Origin: Oscillospiraceae bacterium
GTDB lineage: Bacteria > Bacillota > Clostridia > Oscillospirales > Ruminococcaceae
Assembly (NCBI GenBank): GCA_900770285.1
Contig: CAAGJO010000031.1
Span: 1-53,548, forward strand
Length of the DNA: 53,548 nt
Reading direction: 5' to 3'
Each line of letters opens with the position of its first letter. Positions within the stretch are counted from its first letter, which is position 1. This document shows positions 15,297-23,497 of the stretch, in pieces. A program made the position numbers and the translations under genes. Under the pieces are notes generated by a model. That model saw nothing but the letters and a program-made list of their open reading frames with translations, ran no database searches and had not been told where the DNA came from.

Positions 15297-15902
15297 ATGG
15301 ATCAAAAAGCAATGAATTCTATCTCATACGGTTTGTATGTGCTTACAGCTACAAACGGTAACTTTTCCAACGGGTGTATAATCAATACTCTGACACAGGT
15401 AACATCATCTCCAAACAGAGTTTCGATTACTGTTAACAAGTCTAACTACACCTGTTATATGATCAGGCAAAGCGGAAAGTTTAATGTATCATTTATTGAC
15501 GAAACAGCAGATTTTTCATTGTTTAAGCATTTTGGATTTTCAACCGGAAGATGGGAGGACAAATTCTACAGATTTACTTCTATCAGAGCTGAAAACGGCA
15601 TACCATATGTACCCGAACACACAAATGCTTATTTATCGGGTAAGGTTGTCAAGGAAATTGATTTGGGTACACACATTATGTTTATTGCTGATGTGGAGGA
15701 CGCAAAAGAACTGTCAGACAAGCCTTCTATGACTTATGCTTACTATCATAAGAACGTAAAGCCAAAGCCAAAGGCTAAAAATGACGGAAAGGTAAGATAT
15801 ATATGCACCATTTGCGGATATATTTATGAAGGTGAGCTTCCGCCTGATTTTATATGTCCTATTTGCAAACACGGAGTTGCGGACTTTAAGCGAATGGATT
15901 AA
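15297..15902 (+). CDS. Flavin reductase-rubredoxin fusion
   Basis: 201 aa. Residues 1-150 are an FMN-binding flavin-reductase-like domain (NSISYGLYVLTATNGN, then TLTQVTSSPNRVSITVNK). Residues 165-195 are a short rubredoxin-like knuckle with C170, C173, C187 and C190 (CTICG and CPICK). This matches the high-molecular-weight rubredoxin type found in anaerobes, which passes electrons from NAD(P)H to flavodiiron proteins or rubrerythrins for oxygen, NO or peroxide reduction. ATG 15297 follows GGCGGTGA, which overlaps the end of the M23 gene region. Physiological partner not in the window. Confidence 0.88.
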   Translation: MDQKAMNSISYGLYVLTATNGNFSNGCIINTLTQVTSSPNRVSITVNKSNYTCYMIRQSGKFNVSFIDETADFSLFKHFGFSTGRWEDKFYRFTSIRAENGIPYVPEHTNAYLSGKVVKEIDLGTHIMFIADVEDAKELSDKPSMTYAYYHKNVKPKPKAKNDGKVRYICTICGYIYEGELPPDFICPICKHGVADFKRMD

Positions 15903-15959
15903 CAAAAACTATATGGATATTTAAAGGGTAGGTCTGCCGGCGTCAAATAAAAACACCGA

Positions 15960-15991
15960 CTTGCAATGGTTCATATGTTTTCACTTGCAAG
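15960..15991 (+). other. Leader hairpin upstream of thiT
   Basis: CTTGCAA (15960-15966) and TTGCAAG (15985-15991) form a perfect 7-bp stem 25 bp before thiT; a weaker CGGCGT/ACACCG stem precedes it. I do not see the conserved TPP (THI-box) bases, so no riboswitch is called. Confidence 0.4.
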
Positions 15992-16016
15992 TGGTATTGA
16001 TAAAAGAAGGGGAATT

Positions 16017-16598
16017 ATGAAAAGTACTAAAATAAAAATCATGGTGGAAGGTGCGGTAATGATCGCCCTTGCAACAGTTCTTAGCATTATAAAAGTTTAC
16101 CAACTGCCATGGGGCGGATCTATAACCTTGCTTTCTATGCTGCCAATTGCACTATACAGCATAAAACACGGCATTAAGAAAGGCTTGACTGTATCATTTT
16201 TATATTCTCTTGTACAGCTTTGTCTGGGAATAACCATAGACGGATTATTTGGCTGGGGACTGACGGCACAAATGCTTACAGCATGTATATTCCTTGACTA
16301 CATCGGCGCTTTTACGGCAATAGGACTTGCCGGAATTTTCCGGAACAAAGGCATTGGGGGGAAAATTGCAGGGATCGTTATTGCACTTATATTGAGATTT
16401 GCCTGTCATTTTACAAGCGGAATAGTTGTTTTCCATTCCTTTGGCGAGCTTTGGAAAGGTTTTTCAACTCAAAACACATATCTTTACAGCTTGCTTTACA
16501 ACGGTTCATATATGCTCCCTGAGATTATTTTTACTGTAATTGGTGCAGTGATTTTACTTACCGTTCCGCAGACTAAAAAATTGCTTAAAGCAGAGTAA
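16017..16598 (+). CDS. thiT: ThiT-like thiamine transporter S component (ECF)
   Basis: 193 aa, six hydrophobic segments. The start of the core, KVYQLPWGGSITLLSMLPIA, and the NGSYMLPE stretch near the last helices are characteristic of ThiT, the thiamine-binding S component that borrows the shared EcfAA'T energising module. The energising genes are not in this window. ATG at 16017 follows AGAAGGGG. Substrate is inferred from family motifs. Confidence 0.85.
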   Translation: MKSTKIKIMVEGAVMIALATVLSIIKVYQLPWGGSITLLSMLPIALYSIKHGIKKGLTVSFLYSLVQLCLGITIDGLFGWGLTAQMLTACIFLDYIGAFTAIGLAGIFRNKGIGGKIAGIVIALILRFACHFTSGIVVFHSFGELWKGFSTQNTYLYSLLYNGSYMLPEIIFTVIGAVILLTVPQTKKLLKAE

Positions 16599-16614
16599 TA
16601 TTTTTTTAATCATC

Positions 16615-16643
16615 TTGAAAAACAACGGATAATATGTTATACT
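16615..16643 (+). promoter_or_regulatory. Promoter of the GH130 gene
   Basis: TTGAAA (16615-16620), 17 bp, TATACT (16638-16643). A small GGGAG/CTCCC hairpin (about 16663-16676) follows in the leader. Confidence 0.55.
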
Positions 16644-16705
16644 TGACGTATTATATTAAATAGGGAGACTCCTCCCGATATTATATCGAAAGGAATGTTT
16701 TAAAT

Positions 16706-17884
16706 ATGGTCTTTGAAGAAAACAAAAACAAAGTTATTGCCGATTATGAAGCTTTAATTTCAAAGAAGAACTCCGTTGCACCTTGTTACAACGGTATTTA
16801 TGACAGATATGTTAATCCTGTTCTGACAGCTGCTCATGCACCTGTTATATGGAGATATGACATGAATCCTGAAACCAATCCATATTTTATGGAGCGTTTG
16901 GGAATTAACGCTGTACTTAATTCAGGAGCTATTTATCTTAACGGAAAATATTATCTTGTTGCAAGAGTTGAAGGAAACGACAGAAAATCTTTCTTTGCAG
17001 TTGCTGAAAGTGACAGTCCTGTTGACGGTTTCAGATTCTGGGATTATCCGGTTGTTCTTCCTGACACTGAACCGGAAGAAACAAACGTATATGATATGCG
17101 TCTTACACAGCACGAGGACGGCTGGATTTACGGTGTTTTCTGCTCAGAAAGCAAGGATAAAACAAGCAATGACCTTTCTGCTGCTACTGCACAGGCTGGT
17201 ATTGTAAGAACAAAAGACTTAAAGACATGGGAAAGACTTCCTAACCTTAAATCAAAATCACCTCAGCAGAGAAACTGTGTACTTCACCCTGAATTTGTTG
17301 ACGGAAAGTATGCTTTCTATACACGTCCTCAGGACGATTTTATTGATACAGGTTCAGGCGGAGGAGTATGTTTCGGACTTGTTGAAGATATTACAAACCC
17401 GGTTATATGCACAGAAGAAGTTGTAATTTCACCAAGACAGTATCACACAATTACCGAAGTTAAAAACGGTGCAGGTGCTGTTCCGATAAAGACACCTAAA
17501 GGCTGGATTCATATTGCTCACGGTGTAAGAAACACAGCAGCTGGTCTAAGATATGTAATTTATGTATTTGCTACAGATCTGAAAGATCCAAGCAAACTTA
17601 TTGCTTCACCTTCAGGACTTTTCATTGCTCCTCACGGTGCTGAAAGAGTTGGCGACGTATCAAACGTATGCTTCACAAACGGTGCTATTACTACAGATGA
17701 CGGAAACGTTTATATTTACTATGCTTCTTCAGATACACGTCTTCACGTTGCATCAACAACTATTGACAAGCTTATGGATTACACATTTAACACTCCATCT
17801 GATCCTTTGCGTTCTGTTGACTGCGTAAAGCAGAGATGCGAGCTGATTTCAAAAAATCTTGAATATATGAAGAACAACAAATAA
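16706..17884 (+). CDS. GH130 phosphorylase, probably 4-O-beta-D-mannosyl-D-glucose phosphorylase
   Basis: 392 aa, close to GH130_1 enzymes such as RaMP1 of Ruminococcus albus. The five-bladed propeller family motifs are visible: NSGAIYLNGKYYLVARVEG, the catalytic acid D130 in YDMRLT, RNCVLHPEF, YHTITEVKNGAG and GDVSNVCFTNG. It would split mannosyl-glucose with phosphate into mannose 1-phosphate and glucose, the last step of mannan-derived disaccharide use. No epimerase, transporter or mannanase is next to it, so the gene is an orphan here. It has its own promoter and terminator. Subfamily assignment is from memory of the motif set and could be GH130_2. Confidence 0.85.
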   Translation: MVFEENKNKVIADYEALISKKNSVAPCYNGIYDRYVNPVLTAAHAPVIWRYDMNPETNPYFMERLGINAVLNSGAIYLNGKYYLVARVEGNDRKSFFAVAESDSPVDGFRFWDYPVVLPDTEPEETNVYDMRLTQHEDGWIYGVFCSESKDKTSNDLSAATAQAGIVRTKDLKTWERLPNLKSKSPQQRNCVLHPEFVDGKYAFYTRPQDDFIDTGSGGGVCFGLVEDITNPVICTEEVVISPRQYHTITEVKNGAGAVPIKTPKGWIHIAHGVRNTAAGLRYVIYVFATDLKDPSKLIASPSGLFIAPHGAERVGDVSNVCFTNGAITTDDGNVYIYYASSDTRLHVASTTIDKLMDYTFNTPSDPLRSVDCVKQRCELISKNLEYMKNNK

Positions 17885-17898
17885 TAATTTTCACTTAA

Positions 17899-17940
17899 AA
17901 AGCGTTGAGCAGTTTATTCACTGTTCAACGCTTTGTTTTA
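17899..17940 (+). terminator. Terminator of the GH130 gene
   Basis: AAAGCGTTGA and TCAACGCTTT form the base of a 14-bp stem (extended by CAGT/ACTG), followed by a T-rich stretch. Confidence 0.85.
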
Positions 17941-18005
17941 TGCAACTGATTATATGTCAGATCTTTAAAAATAGAGAAATTTATATGTATTTACCGTAGT
18001 TCATA

Positions 18006-18722
18006 CTAGGACAAAGGTTTCTTTTTCATCTGTCCTTTATTGCGGGGATATTTTTCAGGAGTATGGGACACTTTGGAAATAACAACAAGCACTCGTCCGT
18101 CACCGTTTGGCAGGCTATAGTACTTTGCAAGTTCAAGTTTTCCACCTAAAATTTTAACGGCATTTCCAGCTTGCTTTACTTCCTCTAAGCCATTTGAACC
18201 TTTTAAAGCTACAAATATTCCTCCTACCTTGACAAAGGGCATACAATATTCGCAAAGTTCAGTAAGGTTAGCTACGGCTCTTGCACAAGCAACATCATAG
18301 TTTTCACGGTAATCAGCATTTTTTCCCAGTTCCTCAGCTCTGCCATGAACACATTCTGCGTCAAGGCCAATTGCATCAGACAATGTCTGAAGAAATTTTA
18401 CACGCTTATTCAGGCTGTCAAGCAATGTGAGATTTATGTCGTCATGAAAAATTTTAAGTGGACATGAGGGAAAACCTGCTCCTGTACCCACATCTATAAG
18501 TTTTGCATTATGAGGAATATTCACCATTGTAAACGGATAAACGCTGTCATAAAAATGCTTTAAAGCAATTCCCTCGGGGTCGGTAATTGCGGTCAGATTT
18601 ATTTTTTCGTTCCATTCTGTCAGCAAATTACTATAGGTTTTAAGACTTTCATACTGCTGGCTGCTGACAGAAATATCTGCGTTTTTAAAAAGCTCATCAA
18701 GCTTTTGTTTATCTATAAGCAT
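18006..18722 (-). CDS. rsmG: 16S rRNA (guanine527-N7)-methyltransferase RsmG
   Basis: 238 aa. SAM-binding motif DVGTGAGFPSCPLKI, the N-terminal NEKINLTAITDPEGIALKHFYDS block and the ARAVANLTELCEY block are diagnostic. It methylates G527 in the 530 loop of 16S rRNA. Usually near mnmG or the origin region; here it stands with a lipoprotein gene 39 bp upstream. The C-terminus carries a lysine-rich tail (KYPRNKGQMKKKPLS), typical of the family. Confidence 0.96.
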   Translation of the reverse strand: MLIDKQKLDELFKNADISVSSQQYESLKTYSNLLTEWNEKINLTAITDPEGIALKHFYDSVYPFTMVNIPHNAKLIDVGTGAGFPSCPLKIFHDDINLTLLDSLNKRVKFLQTLSDAIGLDAECVHGRAEELGKNADYRENYDVACARAVANLTELCEYCMPFVKVGGIFVALKGSNGLEEVKQAGNAVKILGGKLELAKYYSLPNGDGRVLVVISKVSHTPEKYPRNKGQMKKKPLS

Positions 18723-18761
18723 ACAAATTGCTCCTGAATATTAACGTTTATGTTTTGAGTT

Positions 18762-19193
18762 TTACACTTTGATAAATTTATTTGCGTTCTGATCATACAG
18801 GAAAACTGATTTGCCGTTTTTGGAAACTGCTAAAATTCCTAGCTTATTAAGACCCTCTTCTTTTTGTCCATAAACTGCAAAAACATAGCACTTTTTATTA
18901 TCAATTGTCTGTTCGCTCTTATAGCCGCACATTATTTTTTCGGCGTTTTCATCTGCAAAAGCAATTTTTGCAAACGAAAGCACTTTATCAAGAGCTTTTG
19001 CTGCATCATCAGGTATTTTTGTATAGTTTTCCTTTGCAAGCTGTTTTGCATACTGCTCATCAGAAATTCCGGATTCAGATTCTGAAGTTTTATTCTCCAA
19101 TGCATTGGCTTCCAATTTACTATTACCGGAACATGAACATAATGTACTTATTATCATACAAAATAAAGTTAAATATATTGTAATTTTTTTCAT
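18762..19193 (-). CDS. Predicted lipoprotein, unknown function
   Basis: 143 aa. Signal peptide with lipobox-like TLCSC (either C19 or C21 could carry lipid), then a Ser/Glu-rich linker and a helical/strand domain ending with VSKNGKSVFLYDQNANKFIKV. Preceded by a promoter at 19247-19275. No family recognised; secreted, membrane-tethered location is the only firm inference. Confidence 0.65.
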   Translation of the reverse strand: MKKITIYLTLFCMIISTLCSCSGNSKLEANALENKTSESESGISDEQYAKQLAKENYTKIPDDAAKALDKVLSFAKIAFADENAEKIMCGYKSEQTIDNKKCYVFAVYGQKEEGLNKLGILAVSKNGKSVFLYDQNANKFIKV

Positions 19194-19246
19194 TATATTG
19201 TTCTCCTGTCAATTCATAAAAGCAAAAATCTTTTTAACAATTAATG

Positions 19247-19275
19247 ATTATAACATAGATTCACGAGTTTGTAAA
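19247..19275 (-). promoter_or_regulatory. Promoter of the lipoprotein-rsmG pair
   Basis: Minus strand TTTACA, 17 bp, TATAAT, about 50 bp before the lipoprotein start. Confidence 0.65.
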
Positions 19276-19358
19276 GCATTTTACTGTCGGTTTAAGGAAT
19301 GCTTAAGCTTTAATGCAGAATTTTGTCGGAAGGAGTTTTATTTTGTATACAAAGGAAA

Positions 19359-19382
19359 GCGACCGCCCAATTGAGCGGTCGC
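19359..19382 (-). terminator. Hairpin after the kinase-like gene
   Basis: GCGACCGC (19359-19366) and GCGGTCGC (19375-19382) form a perfect GC-rich 8-bp stem 29 bp after the stop of the kinase-like gene; the following minus-strand tract is T-rich (TTTCCTTTG). Confidence 0.65.
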
Positions 19383-19410
19383 CATATATGTGGTATTTTT
19401 GAGTATTTGT

Positions 19411-20172
19411 CTATTCGTATTCTACGACATCTATCCACTTCATGAGGAATTCCTTTTCGGATTCAATGTTCTTTTCAAGCTGAGCAGCAGCAACGATTGG
19501 CAGCCAACCCTGAACATATCTTTGTGAAGTGCCGGATTTCTGGCAATATTTATTAAGATAAATATCTGCGAGTTCCGGATGGTTAAGTGAAAGCAATAGG
19601 TATGTTTTAGCAACATCAGCGGATGCATTTCCCTGACGGGCAGAACCCCAGTTGATTACATAAATACCGTCATCGTTTATAATAATATTCTTAGGCTCAA
19701 AGTTATTATGGCAAAGCTTAATATGTTTTGGCATTGAATCAAGTCTTGTAAGAAGTTCATATTTTTTAATCTCATCAATTTGTTCAAGAGATTTAATCTG
19801 ACGGGACATTTTGTCTTTCAGTTTTGAAAGCAAAGGCATATACTGTGCATGAATCTCTGTCTGGATATCAACCATTTTTGAAACATAGCTTTCAGCTTTA
19901 TCAGGATTTTCAGCAATAAGATCTTCCATTGTTTTGCCTTTGACCCAATCCATAGTAATTTCCCATTTGCCGTCATCTGTAACGGAAACTTTATGCAATA
20001 CGGGGATTTTAATGTCTGTGTTAGTAAGAGCTGTTTCAACACGGGCATGGGTTAAAGCTGCATACAAGCATCTTTCTTTATATTCAGGTTTTTTATAAAC
20101 TCTGACTGCCATTCCGTCTTTTTCATAAACATCGTACCAAGGACTTTCGGAAACATGATTTTCTAATTTCAT
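19411..20172 (-). CDS. Aminoglycoside-phosphotransferase-fold protein, catalytic Asp residues replaced
   Basis: 253 aa, APH/choline-kinase-like fold. The lobe order is normal: N-lobe strand with AVRVYKKPEY, hinge region MDWVKGKTMEDLI, then the catalytic loop. There the usual HGDxxxxN reads HNNFEPKN (H155, N157, N162), and the metal-binding IDW reads INW (N174). Thus both catalytic aspartates are asparagine, while H155 and N162 remain. The C-terminal helices (SADVAKTYLLLSLNHPELAD, then YVQGWLPIVAAAQ) are intact. It is either a pseudokinase or an altered enzyme; canonical phosphotransfer is unlikely. It has its own promoter, divergent from adhE. No resistance role is suggested. Confidence 0.8.
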   Translation of the reverse strand: MKLENHVSESPWYDVYEKDGMAVRVYKKPEYKERCLYAALTHARVETALTNTDIKIPVLHKVSVTDDGKWEITMDWVKGKTMEDLIAENPDKAESYVSKMVDIQTEIHAQYMPLLSKLKDKMSRQIKSLEQIDEIKKYELLTRLDSMPKHIKLCHNNFEPKNIIINDDGIYVINWGSARQGNASADVAKTYLLLSLNHPELADIYLNKYCQKSGTSQRYVQGWLPIVAAAQLEKNIESEKEFLMKWIDVVEYE

Positions 20173-20287
20173 AACTAACGCTCCTTTTGTAATATTATTG
20201 TGTTTGTTGTTTGATATTAATGTTCAGTAAGTTTCAAAAAAATAACATAGTCTTTTGAATTATCTTGCTGTTTCTTTTACTGTCTAT

Positions 20288-20316
20288 ATTGTATCACTAA
20301 ATATATACAATGTCAA
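20288..20316 (-). promoter_or_regulatory. Promoter of the kinase-like gene
   Basis: Minus strand TTGACA, 17 bp, TACAAT, giving a leader of about 110 nt. Confidence 0.7.
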
Positions 20317-20337
20317 TAGATTTTTTATAATTTCACA

Positions 20338-20370
20338 AATGTTTAATTATTATTAGCAAATGCTTAATTA
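20338..20370. repeat. 13-bp direct repeat in the adhE upstream region
   Basis: AAATGTTTAATTA (20338-20350) and AAATGCTTAATTA (20358-20370) repeat at a 20-bp step, two helical turns apart, in the 477-bp gap between the kinase-like gene and adhE. Could be a regulator site for either gene; no classic Rex palindrome is visible. Apart from this and the two promoters I see nothing else in the gap. Confidence 0.4.
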
Positions 20371-20541
20371 ATTATTCATTAATTGAAAGCCGGATAAAAG
20401 TTTTATTCTCTGATTTGTTGAAATCTATTGTGCAATTAGACAACAGGATTTTGGTGACATTGAATAATTTGGAAGCGTCGATTTGTGTATAATACATAAT
20501 AAATTAAGAAAAAATAAAATAAAAGCTGTTGGGTTGGCAGA

Positions 20542-20570
20542 TTGACAAAAAAATAACAAACATATATAAT
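20542..20570 (+). promoter_or_regulatory. Consensus promoter of adhE
   Basis: TTGACA (20542-20547), 17 bp, TATAAT (20565-20570): exact consensus, 80 bp before the adhE start codon. Confidence 0.85.
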
Positions 20571-20649
20571 AAGAATGAGGATAAAACTAAGAGTTAGAAA
20601 TCCTCACACAGAAACATTAATGGCTAATAATTTATTGGAGGTTTATTTT

Positions 20650-23313
20650 ATGGCTAAGAATGAAACAGTTGCAGCAACAGGACTTGTTGACAGCGTTGAA
20701 ACTCTTGAAGCAAAAATTGCTGAAGTAAGAGCTGCACAGGAAATTTTCTCAACTTACACACAGGAACAGGTTGATAAGATTTTTAAAGCTGCCGCAATGG
20801 CTGCAAACAAAGCAAGAATCCCATTGGCAAAAATGGCTGTTGAAGAAACAGGCATGGGTATTGTAGAAGACAAGGTTATCAAGAACAACTATGCTGCTGA
20901 GCATGTATACAATGCTTATAAGAATGTACAGACATGCGGTGTTTTTGAAGAAAACAAAGCTTATGGTACAATGAGACTTTATGAGCCAATTGGTCTTATC
21001 GGTGCAGTTATCCCGACAACAAACCCAACATCAACTGCAATCTTTAAGTCACTTATCTGTCTTAAGACAAGAAACGGTATTATCATTTCACCTCACCCAC
21101 GTGCAAAGAACTGTACAATTGAAGCTGCTAAGATCGTATATGAAGCAGCTGTTGCAGCAGGTGCACCAAAGGGAATCATCGGCTGGATAGATGTTCCTTC
21201 ACTTGATCTTACAAATATGCTCATGAGAGAAGTAGATACAATCCTCGCTACCGGCGGTCCTGGAATGGTTAAAGCAGCTTATTCATCAGGTACTCCTGCT
21301 CTCGGCGTTGGTGCCGGAAATGCATCAGCAATTATTGACAAGTCTGCTGATATCGTTAATGCAGTTAACTCAATCATCCATTCAAAGACATTTGATAACG
21401 GTATGATTTGTGCTACAGAGCAGACAATTATTGCTGAAAAGAGCATTTACAATGACGTTAAAAAAGAATTCAAGAAGAGAGGCTGCTACTTCCTTAATGA
21501 TGAAGAAGCTGACAAGATCAGAAGCACAATGCTTATCAATGGTGCTCTTAATGCTAAGATCGTTGGTCAGCGTCCTGTAACAATTGCTAAGATGGCAGGC
21601 TTTGAAGTTCCTGAAGATACAAAGGTTCTTATTGGTGAAGCTACAAGCACCGATCCTGATGAAGCATTCGGACATGAAAAGCTTACTACAATTCTTGGTA
21701 TGTACAAGTCCAAGGATTTTGAAGATTCACTTGACATTGCTGAAAAGCTTCTTGTAAACAACGGCGGTCTTGGTCACACATCAGTTCTTTGGATCGACAA
21801 CGTAAACGAAAGAGAAAAGCTCAATACTTTTGCTGAAAGAATGAAGACATGCCGTCTTATTGTCAATACACCTTCATCACTTGGCGGTATTGGTGACCTT
21901 TACAACTTTGACTTTGCTCCTTCACTTACACTTGGCTGTGGTTCTTGGGGCGGCAACTCCGTATCTGAGAACGTAGGTATCAAACACCTTCTGAACATCA
22001 AGACAGTAGCTGAGAGGAGAGAGAATATGCTTTGGTTCAGAGCACCTGAAAAGGTTTACTTCAAGAAAGGTTGTCTGCCTGTTGCACTTGAGGAACTCAA
22101 GACTGTTATGGGCAAAAAGAGAGCATTTATTGTAACAGACCAGTTCCTTGGTAAAAACGGTTATACAAAGCCTATTACAGACAAGCTGGACGAAATGGGT
22201 ATTGTTCATGAAACTTTCTGCGACGTAGCACCAGACCCAACACTTGGATGCGTTCAGGAAGGTGTTAAGATCCTCCGTGATTTTGAACCTGATGTAATCA
22301 TTGCATTGGGCGGCGGTTCTGCAATGGATGCCGGCAAGATCATGTGGCTTCTTTATGAACATCCGGAAGCTGACTTTATGGATATGGCAATGAGATACAT
22401 TGATATCCGTAAGAAAGTTTACACATTCCCTAAAATGGGTGAAAAGGCATACTTCATTGCTGTTCCTACATCTTCAGGTACAGGCTCTGAAGTTACACCA
22501 TTCGCAGTTATTACTGATGAAAAATCAGGCTGTAAATATCCTATTACTGACTATGAACTTATGCCTAAAATGGCTATTGTTGATACAGATCTGATGATGT
22601 CAGCTCCTAAGGGACTTACTTCCGCATCAGGTATTGATGCTCTTACACATGCCCTTGAAGCTTATGCATCAATTATGGCTACAGACTTCACAGACGGTAT
22701 TGCTATAAGAGCTATCCAGACAATCTTTAAGTATCTGCCAAGAGCATATGAAAACGGTCAGACAGATGTTGAAGCCCGTGAAAAAATGGCACATGCTTCT
22801 ACAATGGCTGGTATGGCATTTGCCAACGCATTCCTTGGTGTTTGTCACTCAATGGCACACAAGCTTGGCGCTTATCATCACATTCCGCACGGTGTTGCTA
22901 ATGCACTTCTCATCACAATGGTAATGAGATACAATGCTGATCCTACACCTCGCAAGATGGGTACATTCTCACAGTATCAGTATCCTCATACTCTTGAAAG
23001 ATACTGTGAATGTGCAGAAGCACTCGGCATCAAAGGCAAGACAAATGAAGAAACACTTGACAAGTTCATTGAAGCTATTGAAGAACTCAAGGAAAAGGTT
23101 GGTATCAAGAAAACTATTGCTGATTACGGCATAGATGAAAAGGCATTCCTTGACACACTTGATAACATGGTTGAAGATGCATTTGACGACCAGTGTACAG
23201 GTGCTAACCCAAGATATCCTCTCATGAGCGAAATCAAGGAAATGTATCTCTGTGCTTACTATGGCAAGGAATTTGATCCTAAAGCTCCTGTTGACAGATC
23301 AGTTATTCTTTAA
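20650..23313 (+). CDS. adhE: Bifunctional acetaldehyde-CoA/alcohol dehydrogenase AdhE
   Basis: 887 aa, full length. The N-terminal half (about 1-440) is a CoA-acylating aldehyde dehydrogenase with PTTNPTSTAIFKSL and the catalytic cysteine in NGMICATEQT; the C-terminal half (about 460-887) is an iron-dependent alcohol dehydrogenase with GGGSAMDAGKIMW, PTSSGTGSEVTPFAV and the metal histidines in HSMAHKLGAYHHIPHG. It reduces acetyl-CoA to ethanol, regenerating two NAD+, and forms spirosomes in the cytoplasm. Start ATG 20650 is set by GGAGG at 20637-20641; an in-frame ATG 30 bp upstream would hide that site within the gene. Consensus promoter and codon choice suggest high expression. Confidence 0.97.
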   Translation: MAKNETVAATGLVDSVETLEAKIAEVRAAQEIFSTYTQEQVDKIFKAAAMAANKARIPLAKMAVEETGMGIVEDKVIKNNYAAEHVYNAYKNVQTCGVFEENKAYGTMRLYEPIGLIGAVIPTTNPTSTAIFKSLICLKTRNGIIISPHPRAKNCTIEAAKIVYEAAVAAGAPKGIIGWIDVPSLDLTNMLMREVDTILATGGPGMVKAAYSSGTPALGVGAGNASAIIDKSADIVNAVNSIIHSKTFDNGMICATEQTIIAEKSIYNDVKKEFKKRGCYFLNDEEADKIRSTMLINGALNAKIVGQRPVTIAKMAGFEVPEDTKVLIGEATSTDPDEAFGHEKLTTILGMYKSKDFEDSLDIAEKLLVNNGGLGHTSVLWIDNVNEREKLNTFAERMKTCRLIVNTPSSLGGIGDLYNFDFAPSLTLGCGSWGGNSVSENVGIKHLLNIKTVAERRENMLWFRAPEKVYFKKGCLPVALEELKTVMGKKRAFIVTDQFLGKNGYTKPITDKLDEMGIVHETFCDVAPDPTLGCVQEGVKILRDFEPDVIIALGGGSAMDAGKIMWLLYEHPEADFMDMAMRYIDIRKKVYTFPKMGEKAYFIAVPTSSGTGSEVTPFAVITDEKSGCKYPITDYELMPKMAIVDTDLMMSAPKGLTSASGIDALTHALEAYASIMATDFTDGIAIRAIQTIFKYLPRAYENGQTDVEAREKMAHASTMAGMAFANAFLGVCHSMAHKLGAYHHIPHGVANALLITMVMRYNADPTPRKMGTFSQYQYPHTLERYCECAEALGIKGKTNEETLDKFIEAIEELKEKVGIKKTIADYGIDEKAFLDTLDNMVEDAFDDQCTGANPRYPLMSEIKEMYLCAYYGKEFDPKAPVDRSVIL

Positions 23314-23347
23314 TTAGTCCATAAGAATAAACCTCATATATTTAAAG

Positions 23348-23376
23348 CGGCTGTCCTTTTATGGGCAGCCGTTTTT
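23348..23376 (+). terminator. Terminator of adhE
   Basis: CGGCTGTCC (23348-23356) pairs with GGGCAGCCG (23363-23371, one T-G pair), followed by TTTTT. Confidence 0.88.
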
Positions 23377-23410
23377 ATTTTGTGATACATACGATGTAAA
23401 TATAAGAAAA

Positions 23411-23439
23411 AAGGCTCATCTCAACTTGAGATAAGCCTT
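23411..23439. terminator. Bidirectional hairpin, mainly for gdhA
   Basis: AAGGCTcATCTCA and TGAGATaAGCCTT form a long stem with one mismatch; A/T runs flank both sides. It lies 59 bp after the gdhA stop on the minus strand. Confidence 0.8.
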
Positions 23440-23497
23440 GATTTTTTAAGTTTGTATGTTTTATAATCTGATATTTGTATTATACATTCTGGCAAAA

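Noticed and set aside
15903..16016. TPP riboswitch upstream of thiT
   Set aside because: I could not find the conserved CUGAGA and thiamine-pyrophosphate helix sequences; only generic small hairpins are present.
20460..20493. Second adhE promoter (TTGAAT and TATAAT)
   Set aside because: The spacer would be 22 bp; the exact consensus promoter at 20542-20570 explains the gene better.
20575..20649. Longer N-terminus of AdhE
   Set aside because: The extension overlaps the GGAGG ribosome site and family members begin at the MAKNETV position.
20173..20649. Rex operator upstream of adhE
   Set aside because: Only loose half-sites (such as TTTCACAA) were seen; no TTGTGAA-N-TTCACAA-type palindrome.
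22400..23134. Other-frame open stretches inside adhE
   Set aside because: Shadows of a strongly coding gene with biased codon use; Leu/His/Ser-rich translations without domain features.
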